From Amorphophallus konjac (lineage: Eukaryota > Streptophyta > Magnoliopsida > Alismatales > Araceae), in NCBI GenBank assembly GCA_022559845.1, contig CM040121.1:566296140-566360139 (forward strand): a DNA stretch of 64,000 bases. Reading direction: 5' to 3'. The translations under genes were made by a program, and so were the position numbers. Under the pieces are notes generated by a model. It had not been told where the DNA came from, ran no database searches, and saw only the letters and a list, made by a program, of their open reading frames with translations. Positions within the stretch are counted from its first letter, which is position 1; every line of letters starts with the position of its first letter. This document shows positions 21,987 through 34,716 of the stretch, piece by piece.

Positions 21987-24749
21987 AGATTCATCAGCAG
22001 TAAATATTTACCATGTAGTAACAGTAAAAATGTAACAAGAGTAAATTCAATATCAGTTAAATGAGCAGTAACAATAGTTTCAGTGAACAGTAAAAGCAGT
22101 TCCAATATTGATTCAGTAAACAGTGATAGTCGCATAACTAACGACTCAGTGAACAGTAAAAGTTGTTCAATATCAATTCAGTAGGCAGTAACAGTCGTTC
22201 AATTTCAATTCAGTAAACAGTAAACAGTGGTATAAATAGCCAGACACAGTGCCTAAACCACCACTAGAAGGACAGTCAGTCGGTACTCGATCACCTAGGT
22301 AAATAGTGATGAGTCTTGGTTACTGCGCAGAACCGAGAGAAGTCCTCTCCGCCTTAACCAGTGGTACTTGTCCACCTCCAGGATTTCAATCTCCGTTACC
22401 CTCGGGGCCAGTACAGTGTGAACCTCCCTATAGGGGCATTTCTACAGTTTGGTTCCAGTCTCCCCCTATGGTGGCAGTGTCCATTTGGCGTTACTAACGG
22501 TACGGTAAAAATATAAATATGACTTATATGAAATGGACACATGCCACTCAAAATTCATGCTGTGAATATTAATATACCAATACTGAAAATTATTTTTCTT
22601 TTTCTAAAATTTTCAAGTTATTCAAATATCATGACATATCTATATATTAAAAATTTACAAAATCTGTTTACAGGTATCAGAATGCCTTGAAATTTCAGGG
22701 AATCAATATATTTACAGAAATAATTCAAACATAAAAATTCCATCAATTTTCAGACAGAATTTATAATTTTTAAGAATTAGTTGTATATCAACATGTATCA
22801 AAAAATTACTAAATTTAGCTACCATGTTCTGAAAATCACTTAACTTTTTCTGCATATCATATTTATATGTAACATTACACATAAAATTGTTCACAAATTT
22901 TCATGCAGTAATTTGAATTTTCATAGAATTACATCTATTTCAACATATATCATAAATTAACTAAATTTAGTTACTATGTTCTGAAATTAATCAAATTTTT
23001 ACTACAAATTACATTTACATGTAACATTATACAGAAAAGTTTTCATAAATTTTCATGCAGTAATTTAATTTTTTTCCAGAATTGTATAAATTTTCCTATA
23101 CATGGAAAATTAACTAAATTTACTCACAACACTCTAAAAGTCACCATAATTCGTCAAACCATCATCCATAACAGAAATCTCAATTTTAAAACTTTTTATT
23201 ATTTTTCCCACTGCATTGCTATTTTTCACACTATATTACTATTTTTCACACTAAGTAAGAAAAATATATCATGAGTAATAAATCAACTAAATATATCCAA
23301 AATGATCAGATAATTTCTAAACAAATTACAGAATGTTGTTTCAGACAGAAGTGTCATACATAAAAATTTTCATCATTTTTCATTCAGTAAGTCTATTTTA
23401 TAAAATTTTATATCAGTTTCTAAAATTTATAATAATTCACAATAATAACTTTTAAATAGATAAAATTATCCAGAATACTTTCAATGACCAAAATATACTG
23501 AAAAATAACTTAAAAGTACTCTATGTAAATTCTGTAATATTCTCAGAATTTTTCACAGAGTATTAATATTTATTCAATTTTTTAATTATTTATTTAAACA
23601 TGGGTAATTATACTAGTAAAGATTCTGTTATCATACTAAGGTGAAATTTTAATCACTTAGTTCTAACATGCATTTTAGCCTTCTGGTAAAGTTTCAACAA
23701 TTTTCATACCGTATTTTTATTTATCCCATAATTTTATACTCCTAATAAAGTATCAAAAATTATGTAATATCATTTACATAGATCAATAACTATTGGTATT
23801 TTCAGAATACAACAAACTCAATGTAAGAACCTTTCTGTGAAATTCTAAGATTTTTATGAACATGATCTCTAATTTCTGTAATTTCTATATAATTATTTAT
23901 ATATTTTATCATGTATGAAAATTCATTAAAATAAATACCGTGATCCAGAAATTATGAAAAATTTTCTACACATGTAATTCATAGTAAGATGCATTCTTAA
24001 ATTTTAGGTGATTTAATATCATCCCTTTAATATTTTAGTATAATTGAACACATTAAAGATATTATTAAAATATTCATAAACGTAATAATAAATTGAATCA
24101 GACATGCAAATTTTTACAGAAAGTTTAGAACATCAAATTTCATGATTCTGAAAACTTTCTAAATTTATCTTACACTGTTGCTAATTATAAGACATTAATC
24201 ACTTGATTTATCCTTAATTACATGCCTTAATATTAATGATCTAATACTAATCCGACTAAGATATGATCACAGATCATGAAATAACGATCTATGGACTTAA
24301 CTACCTATATAGATGTTAATTACACACCTTAAACCAATCTAAATATGTTAATACATGCTAATCAATGGGAAAAAGTGCTAATCCCTTACCTTAATGATGT
24401 TTTAACACCTCCCTAATAGGCTCTGGACCTTCTCCTCAGCACCTCACGTACCCAACTTCTAAAGGATGTAAATGAAGCCCCTTACCCCTCTATTTATAGT
24501 AGTTTTGGCCTAATCCATCTTAACCCTTCATTTAAATTAAGGGTGGAGATTTAACCAATTATATTACTATTATTTAATTCACATTTTACATTCAAACCCC
24601 ACCTACCAATTCACCTAACATCTTTTGAATATCTTGTATTTTTTTCTTTTTTTTATATAAGGGATGTGTTATTTGACTAAAGAAGACTAAATTAACAAAA
24701 AAAAAATTTATATAACTACCGCAATAGCGGCAGTCAAAAGGGGGAAGGC

Positions 24750-24820
24750 GAGGCGGTGCCCGCGCCCATGTGCGCGCGCGCGCGAACGCGCGCCCGCGTG
24801 GGCGGTCGCCCGCGACCGAC
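24750..24820. repeat. GC-rich patch with hairpin in H
   Basis: A (CG)n-rich block stands out in an AT-rich LTR. It ends with a perfect stem CGGTCGC (24803-24809) / GCGACCG (24812-24818) with a 2-base loop. A second small stem CCGC/GCGG lies near 24718-24731. Confidence 0.6.
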
Positions 24821-25142
24821 CTCAACATTTTTTTTTAATTTTTTTTTATTTTTTTTCAATTTTAACCTTCTCTTTTTTTATATTTATATTTACATCCTTT
24901 CTTTCATTTTTTTTGTTTTAAACCCTTTAAAAATTTTTATAAAATCATTAACCTTCTATAATTTTTGTTTTAAACTTTATTTATTATATTCTTTCCTTTC
25001 TTCACTTTCTTTAACTTTTAAACTTCCCCTTTTTTTTCTCTGTCTAAAATAAATATAATAAAATATGTAATTTAAGCATTTAAACATACATAATTTTTTT
25101 TATACAACCAAATAAAATGTTATAAAATAGCAGGGCATTACA

Positions 25143-25901
25143 AAGTTTGTGAAGAAGAATATCTTTTCTAGGTTTGGTTGTTCTAGAGCTATAATTAGTG
25201 ATGGGAGTTCTCATTTCACTCATTTTCAATTCCTAGCTTTGCTTCGTAAGTATGGTATCACTCACAAGCTTGCTACCCCCTATCATCCCCAAACTAGTGA
25301 CCAGGTTGAAGTTTCTAATAGAGAGATTAAGAATATCTTGCATAAAACTGTTAGGTCGGATAGAAAAGACTGGTCTGAAAGACTAGATGATACATTATGG
25401 GCCTATAGGACTGTTTTCAAAACTCCCATTGGTATGTCCCCTTACCGCCTTATCTTTGGTAAAGCCTGCCACTTGCCCGTAGAATTTGAACATAGAGCTT
25501 ATTGGGCCATTAAGCAAGTTAATTTTGATTTAACTCAAGCTGGATCCCAACGAGCTCTACAAATTAATGAACTGGAGGAATTAAGGAACGAAGCCTATGA
25601 AAATGCAAGGATTTACAAAGCTAAAACCAAAGCATTTCATAATAAGCACATTCACAGAAAGAGTTTTCAAGAAAATCAAAAGGTTTGACTATTTAATTCA
25701 AGGCTACGTTTGTTCCCCGGTAAGCTAAAGTCCAGATGGGATGGACCGTTCATTATTATTAAATTTTTTTACCATGGTGTTGTTAAAATTTTGGATCCTA
25801 AAAATGGTCACATTTTCACTGTCAATGGTCAACGATTAAAACCTTACGTGGAAAGTGAGCAGCTGTTAAAAGAATCAATTGCTTTGAGTGATCCGGAGTA
25901 A
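25143..25901 (+). pseudogene. Integrase core and C-terminus, Athila F
   Basis: The frame continues after H with the second and third catalytic residues: D in IISDGSSHF and E in [13 protein letters not shown]. The next conserved block is [34 protein letters not shown], a strong Athila signature. The C-terminal domain FPGKLKSRWDGPFII follows an in-frame TGA at 25686-25688 that breaks the product. It ends at 25901. The N-terminal finger and first Asp are before H. Confidence 0.87.
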
Positions 25902-27064
25902 GAACTTTTTTCTTGTGTCTGGCTGAAGACGGAAAATTTAGCACTTATGGGAGGCAACCCAAGGTTTTTGTTATTTAATATTTTTGCTTAAGTATGTTTC
26001 AGTAGTCAAGACAAGGTCGAAGGAGAAGAAGATGTTGCCGCCTATTGATGGAGTTCTGCCCCGCACACCAGGTTGTCTCTTTCCACTAAGCAAACTTCAC
26101 TGTTACATTGTTCTTTCATTTCAACTTTACATGTCATTGAGGACAATGTCAGTCAAGTTGGGAGGAGAGGGCAGAAAATTTTCATTGCATATAGTACAAT
26201 CTGGTAGGGATTTTGCATGAATTCTTACAAATTTGCATGAAAGTGAAAAGATGAAATCCCCGACGGAGTTTTATTAATTCATGCTTGAATAGAAAGAAAT
26301 TCTGGATTAGAAAAGACTAGGAAAAGGTTGAAGAAAAATTAAGTTCGATCTAGCCATGGAAAATTGATATAAGAATCTCTTTAAAGTTCATGCGCACTAT
26401 TAGAAAAAAATATTCACTATGCACTCTGATGAAGCAAAATAAGACAAGCCCTCTGTTATTTTGGGAACTGTATCTGATACTCTGCATTTCTTGAGGAGGA
26501 GATCTATTTCAAGAAAAAGCTTTCTGCCAAGTATTATAGAAAATGTAAAGGCATATTGTTGAAAGAGAGAGAAATGATGAAATAGAATGATCACGTCATG
26601 AAAAATGCCCCTGATCTGAGTAACCGGGCGTGCTTCACCTAAGACGTGTTGAGATTCGCGTAAAAAGGTGAAGGGTAGTGCAGCATTATGGTTGTACAAA
26701 TGAAAAAAAAAGTTTCAAAGGGACAAAAGAAAAAGGCAGACAAAAGCTAGTATGCTTAAATGCTCTGATCTGAGAGGTGCAGGGTTGAAAGGTACTTACT
26801 TAAAATAACAAATGGGGGATACAATTATCTTAACTGCAGATTTGGAATTACACATGCACAAGTGCTATTGAACTTTGATTTGTATTCTTAAGTCATGTGC
26901 TTTAATTTCCAATCTAAGGCTAGTATAAGCATTAATGATTCTGGATTCCTAATCTTTAGTTGATTCTATGAAGGGAGAGCTGGATATAAGAAGTATGATC
27001 TTTGTGAACTCTCGTTGGACCTAAATTTTAATTTAATTGCATTGCTAAGAGACTAGCAATGAGT
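25902..27064 (+). other. 3' untranslated region of Athila F
   Basis: No env-like or other coding region is seen. At 26130-26173 is TTGAGGACAATGTCAGTC followed by AAGTTGGGAGGAGAGGG, a block common before the 3' LTR of Athila elements and possibly an internal PPT. Confidence 0.6.
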
Positions 27065-27077
27065 AAGTTGGGAGGTG
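27065..27077 (+). other. Polypurine tract of Athila F
   Basis: AAGTTGGGAGGTG ends exactly at the first base of the 3' LTR. Confidence 0.75.
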
Positions 27078-28056
27078 TGATAAATACTATATTTCATATC
27101 ATAATTTACATCACATTTATCATCTTTGAGCATTACATGGATAAAGTTGTGCAACATGAGTATTAATTACATTCTCACACATTATTTGAGTCTTCATGTA
27201 TTTTATCATCTTTTTGAGCTTAAAAGACCATGTGAGAAATATTTAAATATTTGCATAATTATTTTGGAATTAAATAGATTGATATTTTAATTTTCAAGAA
27301 ACAGCGACCTAGATCAAGATGCTATTTAAATAACGACAACTGTAAGGGCGCGTATTTAGTAAGAAGCGACACAAGACCAGGCGTCAATTAATTTGAAGAA
27401 AGAAGGAAAAAAAAGAAATGACGACCGAGCTCCAGGCGCGATTTAATGAACACCCTTTTAAGCAGACGTTGATTCCAGAAATAGCGACGGCATGGAGGGT
27501 GTCAATACATTTTGATTGAAAAATAGAAAGAAAATGGAAAAGTTTGAGCGACTATTCGAGGAGTCGTCAATTCAATAAATAGCCACCGTTCACACGGGCG
27601 CTAAACCCTGCTGTACGGAAAAGTCAGAAAATAGCAAATAAGGAAATAAGGAAACAACGCCCGAGTGAAGAGTCACTAATTCAAGAAATAACGTCCCAGT
27701 TTAGGTCGCTATTCAAAGTTGAACCAGAAACGGCAACTGTAGTTTCCCGATCGAAGTCTCCTACCAATTTTCAGGCTTATCCAAGCCATATTCAAGGAAA
27801 GGAGGACTCCAAGGATGGAAAGAAGTCTAAATGGATCAAGTTACATTGTTGGAAACTGGTTTTTGGATGAAATTGGGAACCCACGATCGCAGAAGGGTTC
27901 TAAACCCTATAAATAGGATGCTGTGTTCGGCCATGGGGAGATAACCAGTTGGAGGTCTGCCGTAGGGATTGATTTTGAAGCTTTTCCTTTCATCTTTTGC
28001 AGTTAAGTTCTTCTTCAAAGTTTTTCATTTTTAAATCTTCTACAAATTCTTCTTCA

Positions 28057-28087
<31 letters not shown>

Positions 28088-29186
28088 CTTCTTCTTCTTC
28101 TTCTATTTCTCCACCGTTTTTAATCTATTCTCAGCTTTTCAAGCATCTATCTCTGCATTTTTACTGTTCATCCGATTTTTATAAACTCTGTTCTTTCTCA
28201 TTTTTCTTCCCCATCTGATTCTCATCTCTCTTTGTCTTCTTCACAAAAGTTGTGCGTTTTTTAAAGTTCTTCAACTTCTTCTTCTACCACTTCTTCCAAA
28301 TCTTCATCGTCTTCAAGTTACAATCAATTTTTCAAAGTTCAGTTTTTTTAGATTTACTGTTCATCCGCGCGGCTACGCTCTAGTTTTTCATGTTTTTCTC
28401 TATCTTTCTCTCGTTATTTGCTTCTGAGTTCTTCATCAATTCTCTTCCTCTCTTCGCTCTCTACAACTTTCATTTCTTCCACTTTCTCTAAATATCATTA
28501 GTTTTTAAGTTATTCCTCCTCCAATCTCTCTATTTTCAACTTCAATTTTTTTCACTGTGTTTTCTATTTTATCACCCACCGTAGCCATCTCTCTTCCTCT
28601 CTTTTCATAGCACACGTGTTTTTGTTTTAATTTTATTCTTCTTCCTCCATCTTTTCATCTCCCTCTCCTATATTTCATCTACACATCCCTTTGACGGATT
28701 CTCTTCCAATCGGTCCTCTCATGGCGTCGGCATCTAAGGCGGAGTGATACACTCAAAGGCTCGGCAAGGAGTTGACGGTGTTCTTCATCCTATTGACTTA
28801 TAATTTCTTTTCTCTTCTTTTATTTTACAAGTTGTAATTTTAGTTTTCATATACATTGTACTTGCCACCTCTCATAGCAATAAAGTTGATCTTTGTGAAA
28901 TTGTGTTTATCTTTCTATCTCCTCCAAATTTCTCTACTTAAACCCTCTCATATTCTTTAAATAGTTTTCATGCAATTTATCTTTCCTTAGATTAATCACA
29001 CTCAAAAATTTAATTTTCAAAGCATAAGGTGTTTTTCCAACTTGTTCTATAAAGATTATTCCTCCTCGTGGGATCGACTCCGCTTACCACTATATATTTG
29101 ATTTTTCTAATCTTTTAAAGTGAGTGAGTGTGAATATTTTGAAATTGTGGCACGGCTTTCTTAACGACACTAGTCGGTGCGCATCA
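27078..29186 (+). repeat. 3' LTR of Athila element F
   Basis: It repeats 5502-7573 from TGATAAAT to GCGCATCA and is 2109 bp long. The extra length is largely an expanded CTT microsatellite at about 28058-28104. The TATA box TATAAATA is at 27908-27915. The hairpin cluster recurs at about 27299-27717. Confidence 0.92.
28058..28104 (+). repeat. (CTT)n microsatellite
   Basis: About 15 CTT units occur here, but only a few in the matching part of the 5' LTR (6472-6500), so it expanded after insertion. Confidence 0.8.
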
Positions 29187-29620
29187 GTATGTCAAACCAT
29201 TTGCTCCATTCGCATTCTGGAATTTTGATCTTGCCTCTCTTAGTGGCCCTTGAACATTTTTCAGCCAAGTATACAACGTGCGATCCCCCATGTGTTTCTT
29301 GCGGGTAATCCCCCATCTGAACAACGGGTCCCTTCTTGAAATGAAAGGATAGGATCCACGTTAGGGCTTTCCCATCAGCCTCGAGCGGTCCTTTAAAGCC
29401 TAGACCAAACTTGTGGCTCAACCTTATTTTTTTGGTGGTTTTAGCCTTCCTTGTAATTGTGCGCCAAAGCCTTTGCCCTGTTGATAGCCGATATTCCTCA
29501 TAATCTCCCATCCTTTTGAATGAAAAGGGAGATGTGACGTTAGTACCGAAAGTGGCTTTTTGGTGTAACACGGGATGGGTCACGCACATCCAGCAGTGAC
29601 AATATGGGCCGATGAGACGG
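29187..29620 (-). pseudogene. Protease-RT linker of element A, upstream half
   Basis: This open stretch encodes Lys/Arg-rich linker protein (TRKAKTTKKIRLSHKFGLG and KCSRATKRGKIKIPE). It reaches the Athila junction at 29191, where the frame continues into 5496 on the other side. A frameshift between about 29540 and 29670 separates it from the protease frame. No catalytic motif. Confidence 0.7.
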
Positions 29621-30049
29621 CCAAACAGAGGGCAGAGAGGTATTAATAGCATCCACTGTATGAAGGACAAGTGTGCTGATCACTTTAATAATCCTCCCAT
29701 TGTGCGGAAACTTTAGGCATTGGTGGTTGGTAGAAGGCACAACATCCATTGCTTCAATATAAGGGCAGCCCAATATGGCCTTGAATGTGGGGTTCATATC
29801 GAGGACATGGAATTCCGTGGAGACTGACGCAGGGCCTAACTCTGCCCTCAGGATAATCATCCCCTGTGGTGGCCTTTTGCTATTGTCATAAGCCGTGACT
29901 GTGATTGAAGAAGGTCTTATCTGTTCTTCATCAACCCCACACAACTGAAGGGTGCTCATGGAGATCACATTTATGGACGCACATGTGTCCACTAAGCACG
30001 GGTTTATGGACACTCCATTGATTTTTATCGAAACACACAATGCATATTT
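29540..30049 (-). pseudogene. Aspartic protease, element A (active site altered)
   Basis: The retroviral-type protease domain reads VSIKINGVSINPCLVDTCASINVISMSTL, then TAYDNSKRPPQG, FHVLDMNPTFKAILGCPYI. The catalytic triplet is DTC rather than DTG or DSG, and the second conserved block is ILGCP instead of ILGRP. Replacing the active-site Gly with Cys is expected to harm the enzyme. The preceding segment and this domain share a frame. Confidence 0.83.
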
Positions 30050-31106
30050 TCAAGTTTCCTTGGGGGCAAGCTCGTGGTTGTGGAACATAATGGACGGCTG
30101 TGTGTCCGTTGGTGTCAGGACTGTCGAAATCTTCTTTACAGGGAGGTCCTCATTCACCATGACCCTTTGAAGATATTCCATTAAGGCTGCCTGATGGGAC
30201 GCTGATCTCTGAAGTAGCTCAAGGATGGAGATCCGAGCGGGCGTCTTGTCCAGGTGTTTTAACAAATCATACTGTGTTCCAGGGATGGACTTTTCTGACT
30301 GCTCTCCCTTGTCTTTCTCTGGCTGAGACTGCTCGGGGTCCTGACTGTTCTGGGGGAAAACCCTGTGGAAAATCCTTCCACTCCGGAGCACCATTGCTTG
30401 CGGCTTTTGTACCTCTATGGGGTTAGATGTGTGTTTTAGCAGGGGTTTGAGGGGTAATGGTTGACGTAGCAGGGGTGACAATGGGAGGGGGGATTCTGAT
30501 GAGGGGTTTGTTAGGTGGAGACATGGTGGAGGTGGAGGGGACCTCATACGGGCTATGGAGGGTAAGGGGCTTGGAAGGAGGAGGCGGAGGTAAAGTGGAG
30601 GTGGATAAGGCCTGAGATGGATGATGGTTCTGAGATGGATGGTGGGTGATGAGTGGTTTTGAGGGCGTTAGTGGAGGCATGGTGTGGGTAGGCGGGATCA
30701 CGTACGGTTGACGGATGATAAGAGGTTTGGAAGGCATAGGTGTAGATGTAGTAGGTGTAGATGGAGAAATGGAGGGGTGAAAGAAGATGAGAGGGTGTGA
30801 GGGCATAGTGGATGGCGTTGGCTGATAGGTCATTGGTGAGTTAGTGGGAGGGGTGCGGATGAGAGGGCGTGATGGCTGCGGAAATGGTGAAGGCCGCGCT
30901 ATGGGTTGTGATGCAAGTTGATGAGAGAGAGGTGCCACCCGAGCAAGGCGAGGTGGTTGCCTAGTGATAGGGGTGGCGGCTGTGAGAACGGAGGTACTTT
31001 CTGAGTGCCAACCCTGCTTCCTCCCAACCTCCGGGAAGGAGGAGATGGGGTTTACCTGGTGATTGGGTTGTTGGTGCTCCAGCAATGGATCCTGGATTAT
31101 GCCCAT
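30050..31106 (-). pseudogene. Proline/threonine-rich gag-pro linker, element A
   Basis: The minus strand encodes repeats around PSKPLI and PTSTMPP (31106-30423), followed in another frame by PQAMVLRSGRIF and a helical ISILELLQRSASHQAALMEYLQR segment (30547-30050). The LRSGR motif echoes the start of gag (MFLRSGR) and may be a second copy of it. A frame change lies between the two parts. The repetitive DNA explains the long open frames, so boundaries are uncertain. Confidence 0.6.
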
Positions 31107-31371
31107 GTTAGGCTGTTGTGGTTGGGCCTACTGAGGTTGTTGTTGTTGTTGTGGTTGTTGCCGTCGATGCTGTTGTAACTGCTGTTGTTGTTGGAACTGC
31201 GGTCTAGGAGGAGGTCTCCTGGCTTTGAGAGTGGCGATGTATCGCCTCATTTCATCCCAGTCAATTCCGCCTTCGTCATTCATATCATAAATGTAGTCTT
31301 TAAAATGGAAACAAGTCTATATTATATGTCCTGACTGCCTGTGGTAAACACAGTATCTGGAGGTGTCAACA
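31107..31371 (-). pseudogene. Zinc-knuckle and poly-Gln segment of gag, element A
   Basis: On the minus strand, about 31365-31295, the protein reads YCVYHRQSGHII then a stop, then TCFHFKDYI. This fits the CxYH...GH....C knuckle of Tat gags, with one in-frame TAG. It is followed by a Gln run encoded by CAA repeats (31200-31120). Confidence 0.6.
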
Positions 31372-33039
31372 TTAGGGGCCACGCGGGCTTCTCCCTTGGT
31401 AGAATGAGTGTATGTGAGGCCATGAGGGCGTTGAAAATATCCGCCAAAGTTTCTGGCAATGGCGGGTAATGGGCTCTCTTGGGGCCAATCGGCCATCTCT
31501 GTTGCTGTGGTGGGGCGTAGTTTTCTGGGGGTGGAACCTGGTGGTACTGAGGTTGTGGTTGTTGTTGCTAGGGTCGGGGTTGTTGCTGGGGTTGAAATGG
31601 TTGAGGCATATGGTTCTGGGGTGGATTATTTTGGGTGGAGGATGAGACGGGAAGGGCGGAGGATGAGACGGGAAGAGACCTTGCTGGAGGGGAAGTCGAG
31701 GCATTTGTGGATGCCTTGAGTTGGCTGTATAGTTGGCGTTATTGACTGCACTCACCTGCTCATTTGTTACGACTCCTTCTGTCACTCCACCTTGGACACC
31801 GGTGCCTGTCTTTCTGACCACCTTGAACTTCGGCGGCTCAAACATGTGCATGATAGGGGAATCTTTTAGCTGAGTCTGGATATACCGGGCCCTCTCATAG
31901 AGCTCTTCCATTGTGCTAAGCTTGTTCATAGCCAGGACGTGCCTGAACTGTGGGGTGGCATTGGACACAATCATTTTCACTTGTTTGGGCTCTGAGAGGG
32001 TATCTCTTATCCTCTCTGCCAGAGACCTCCATCTGTCAGCATAGCGAATAAAATCTTCATCCGGCCTCATTTTCTCGGCCACTAGGTCGGTAATGGAAAG
32101 AGAAGGACCAACCCTATCCCGATACTTTTGCAAGAATTTTCTTTGCACTGCATCAAAATTCTCGGCCTCGCCCGGCTCCAGAGAATAGAACCATTCTAGC
32201 GCGGGACCATCCAATGATCTTCGAAAGAGGTATGCTAGGGATCTCTGGTCATTTTGCCAATAGGGGGATTCATACATTAAGTCCTTGAGGTGAATAAAGG
32301 GATTGCCAGTGCCATTGTACCTACGGTATGTAGGCATTTTAGAGGGAGGGAGATGGAACACAGGTAGGATTGGCAGAGAAACCTCGGGGGTGGATTTTAC
32401 GTCCACCCTTTGCTTTAGGTTATGAAACTGTTCATCCATTTTATTGAACCTATGGAGGAGTGCTTGGGCAAGCTCCTCGGTAGGTGAAGGTGGCACTTGC
32501 CACTGGGGAGGAAGATGTCTCCCGGAGACTTGAGGAGGGAACCCCGCATGAGAGGGATATAGCGGCCCTCCTGCAGCTGGCCCTGGTTGGAGTGGTGTGT
32601 GGGGAACAACAGGGGTTTGAGATTGTGAAGGAAATTGGAAAGAGGGGGGATGCTGGCTTGCCTGCCCTTGAAGTGAGGGAGAAGGCATGGCTTGTACCGG
32701 TGTAGAAGAGTGGATAGCTTGCACCGACTATTGGAGGGGTGCGATGGCTGGCGCTGACTCCTGGGGAGCGGGAGAAATAGATTTCCCCTTTAGAATGGCA
32801 TGGAAGGCTCGGAGTTGTTCGGAGGTGAGCTCCGTATTGGCAAGGGCACCTAACAAGGATGAAATGTCCTGTGGCGGGGGGGCGTCCCCTATAGTTGCCT
32901 GCACCTCGCGTGGGGGCTCGTGGGAAGGGCCCGAGTCCATAGCATGGACATGTGGCTCAATTGACTGACCACGACCGGGGTGGTTCTCCTCAAAAGACTC
33001 GTGAGCCATGCTCAAAATTCTTCCGGAACGCAAAAACAT
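31372..33039 (-). pseudogene. gag, element A (Tat)
   Basis: Gag starts MFLRSGRILSMAHES at 33039. One in-frame TAG at about 32725-32727 (probably from CAG) splits it into 103 and 450 residues of the same frame. The capsid domain includes MPTYRRYNGTGNPFIHLKDL, SLAYLFRRSLDGPALEWFYSLEPG, FDAVQRKFLQKYRD and PDEDFIRYADRWRSLAERI, the retrotransposon gag fold of Ty3/Gypsy. The N-terminal part is Pro/Gln-rich. Confidence 0.85.
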
Positions 33040-33552
33040 ACACCAACAAGCAAATAGCAGAAATTATCAAACAAGTAGATACTTTTACGTCCCCTTTTTT
33101 TGTTTCTATTTTTGATAAATTTTTTTGTATTTTTAACCAGATCTGAAATTCACACAAAAATAGGAAGGACCCTAATTTTAATTTGTTTCACCGTCGTGTC
33201 AACTAGGGTCACTCGTCTCACCACGAATGGGTCAACTAACTCCAGGGAACTTCAATGGTACAACCAGCCCAGTGAACGAAGAGGGAATCCTTCGCTGTCG
33301 GGGACTTACAGAGATCTCGGTGGAGGAGATCCTAGTCCGTCGAGAGGAATTCCTGAACGGAGAGTCCTTCCTTCACCGAGAGAGGGTGATCCTTAGAAAA
33401 ATGAAAAGAAAGGGTGGATGTATGCAATGAAGTGCTGAATAGATATATGGAATACAACAAAAACAGAGACAACAGAGGTACAACAACACCCAAGAGAGAT
33501 AGTAATGCAAACCACAAGAAATCGCAAGGGTAACTAAAAGAAAGCGAAAGAA
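33040..33552 (-). other. 5' leader of element A
   Basis: This lies between the primer site and gag start. No conserved coding motif is seen. Confidence 0.55.
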
Positions 33553-33571
33553 GGTCCCACCATGATCGCCA
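33553..33571 (-). other. Primer binding site of element A
   Basis: The minus strand reads TGGCGATCATGGTGGGACC, three bases inside the LTR terminus ...GCTCACA. TGGCG starts are usual for Tat primer sites; the exact tRNA is not assigned here. Confidence 0.7.
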
Positions 33572-33797
33572 AGATGTGAGCGACGTCACGCGGAATGCTG
33601 CGGGGAGCGAAGCGCGCTCATTTTGCTGTAACACAGAGAGAGAGAGAGATAGAGACCACCACGGGAGATTGCTCCGGCGGGGTATGCAGAATAGATATAG
33701 CATAATAAAGGCGGGGATTAAACGGCCATAGCGGGAAATGACTCTCCACGGCCTCGGGGGGATGGGGATGGTGCAGAATTTAAAAGACGAGAATTTA

Positions 33798-34081
33798 AAC
33801 AGCCATAGCACCGCCACGGGAGATTGCTCCAGTGGGATATAGGCCTCGAAGAGACAAGAATAATGCAGAATTTAAAGAACAAAATTTAAACGGCCATAGC
33901 ACCACCACGGGAGATTGTTCTAGTGGGATATAGGCCTCGAAGAGATGAGAATAACGCAGAATTTAAAGGACGGAATTTAAACGGCCATAGCACCACCACA
34001 GGAGATTGCTCCAGTGGGATATAGGCTTAGAAGAGATGAGAATAGGGCAGAATTTTAAAGACATAATTTAAACGGCCATAG
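33798..34081 (-). repeat. 91-bp tandem repeat in LTR of A
   Basis: AACGGCCATAG-type blocks occur at 33798, 33889, 33980 and 34071, three exact 91-base steps, with a further divergent copy at 33721. Units share CCACGGGAGATTGCTCCAG and GATATAGGCCTCG. Confidence 0.8.
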
Positions 34082-34716
34082 CGGGAAGTGACTCACCGCG
34101 GCCTCGAAAATATGATGTGATCGCCAGGGGCTGGAGACCCCAAAAATAAGAAGAGTGATCGTGTTTACCTCCAAAGCGAGAAATGGTGGGTTGCTTCTTC
34201 CTTTCCTTTCGACCGGCCGACGGAGAGGTCCTTCTTTGATTACCCTTGCGAAAACAGACAAAGAGGAAATGAATTAGAAAAATGACAGTGTAGTATCAAT
34301 CCTTTGTGATGAAAATAGCGAAATCATGGCGAGACACACACCTGGTTGCTGTTATTTTTAAACCCCTCTCGGACACAAGTAGGAGGAAAATGTTATGATG
34401 GATAAAGGATCGTGCAAACGTGCATAAAACAGAAGCGAGATGACAAATGGCGAATGATGCATGCAATAGAAATGGCAAAAGAGAAAGGGGGAGAGTGGCT
34501 TATTGAAGGCACCGATGACGTGATTTGGCGGAGCTCCGGCAGCGTGGGGACGTCGTGGAAGCACGGTGGATGAAGATTGCCTTCCTTTCGCGAGCGCGGG
34601 CACCTGGAAATTTGGCAGAACCTCCTCCTACAAAACCCACGAGTTAGAAAAGAATCCGGCAGAGTTTCCCTCTCCTCTGTCGGATCTGAAGCTCTCTGAT
34701 TTCGAGGGAGGGGGGT

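Larger units (their letters stand above)
21305..25142 (-). mobile_element. Element H: solo LTR of a chromovirus-type Ty3/Gypsy element
   Basis: The insert is 3838 bp, begins TGTGACGCCCC and ends GGGCATTACA, with a perfect 5-bp duplication AAGTT. There is no coding sequence, primer site or internal repeat pair, so it is best read as one LTR left by recombination. Its termini resemble those of C (TGTCACGTCCC, GATATTACA). A TATA-like ACTATAAATA on the minus strand at 24500-24491 gives the orientation. Most of it is AT-rich, with CAGTAAACAGT repeats at about 22015-22225. A short non-autonomous element cannot be fully excluded. Confidence 0.8.
5502..29186 (+). mobile_element. Element F: Athila-lineage Ty3/Gypsy LTR retrotransposon
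   Basis: Two direct LTRs (5502-7573 and 27078-29186, TGATAAAT to GCGCATCA) flank gag, protease, reverse transcriptase, RNase H and integrase on the plus strand. The primer site TGGCGCCGTTACCGG resembles the tRNA-Asp 3' end, as in Athila elements. The protease motif LLDLGASVNLLP is also Athila-like. The outer GTATG duplication is perfect. Three later insertions interrupt it: a LINE tail at 10506-10779, gag-only element G at 12189-19886 and solo LTR H at 21305-25142. No env-like frame is seen between integrase and the 3' LTR. Stops and one G-run frameshift mark it as non-autonomous. Confidence 0.92.

Noticed and set aside
33332..33817. 161-residue minus-strand frame at the junction of A's LTR and leader
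   Set aside because: Spans the primer site and LTR end, so it cannot be one coding unit; no motif.
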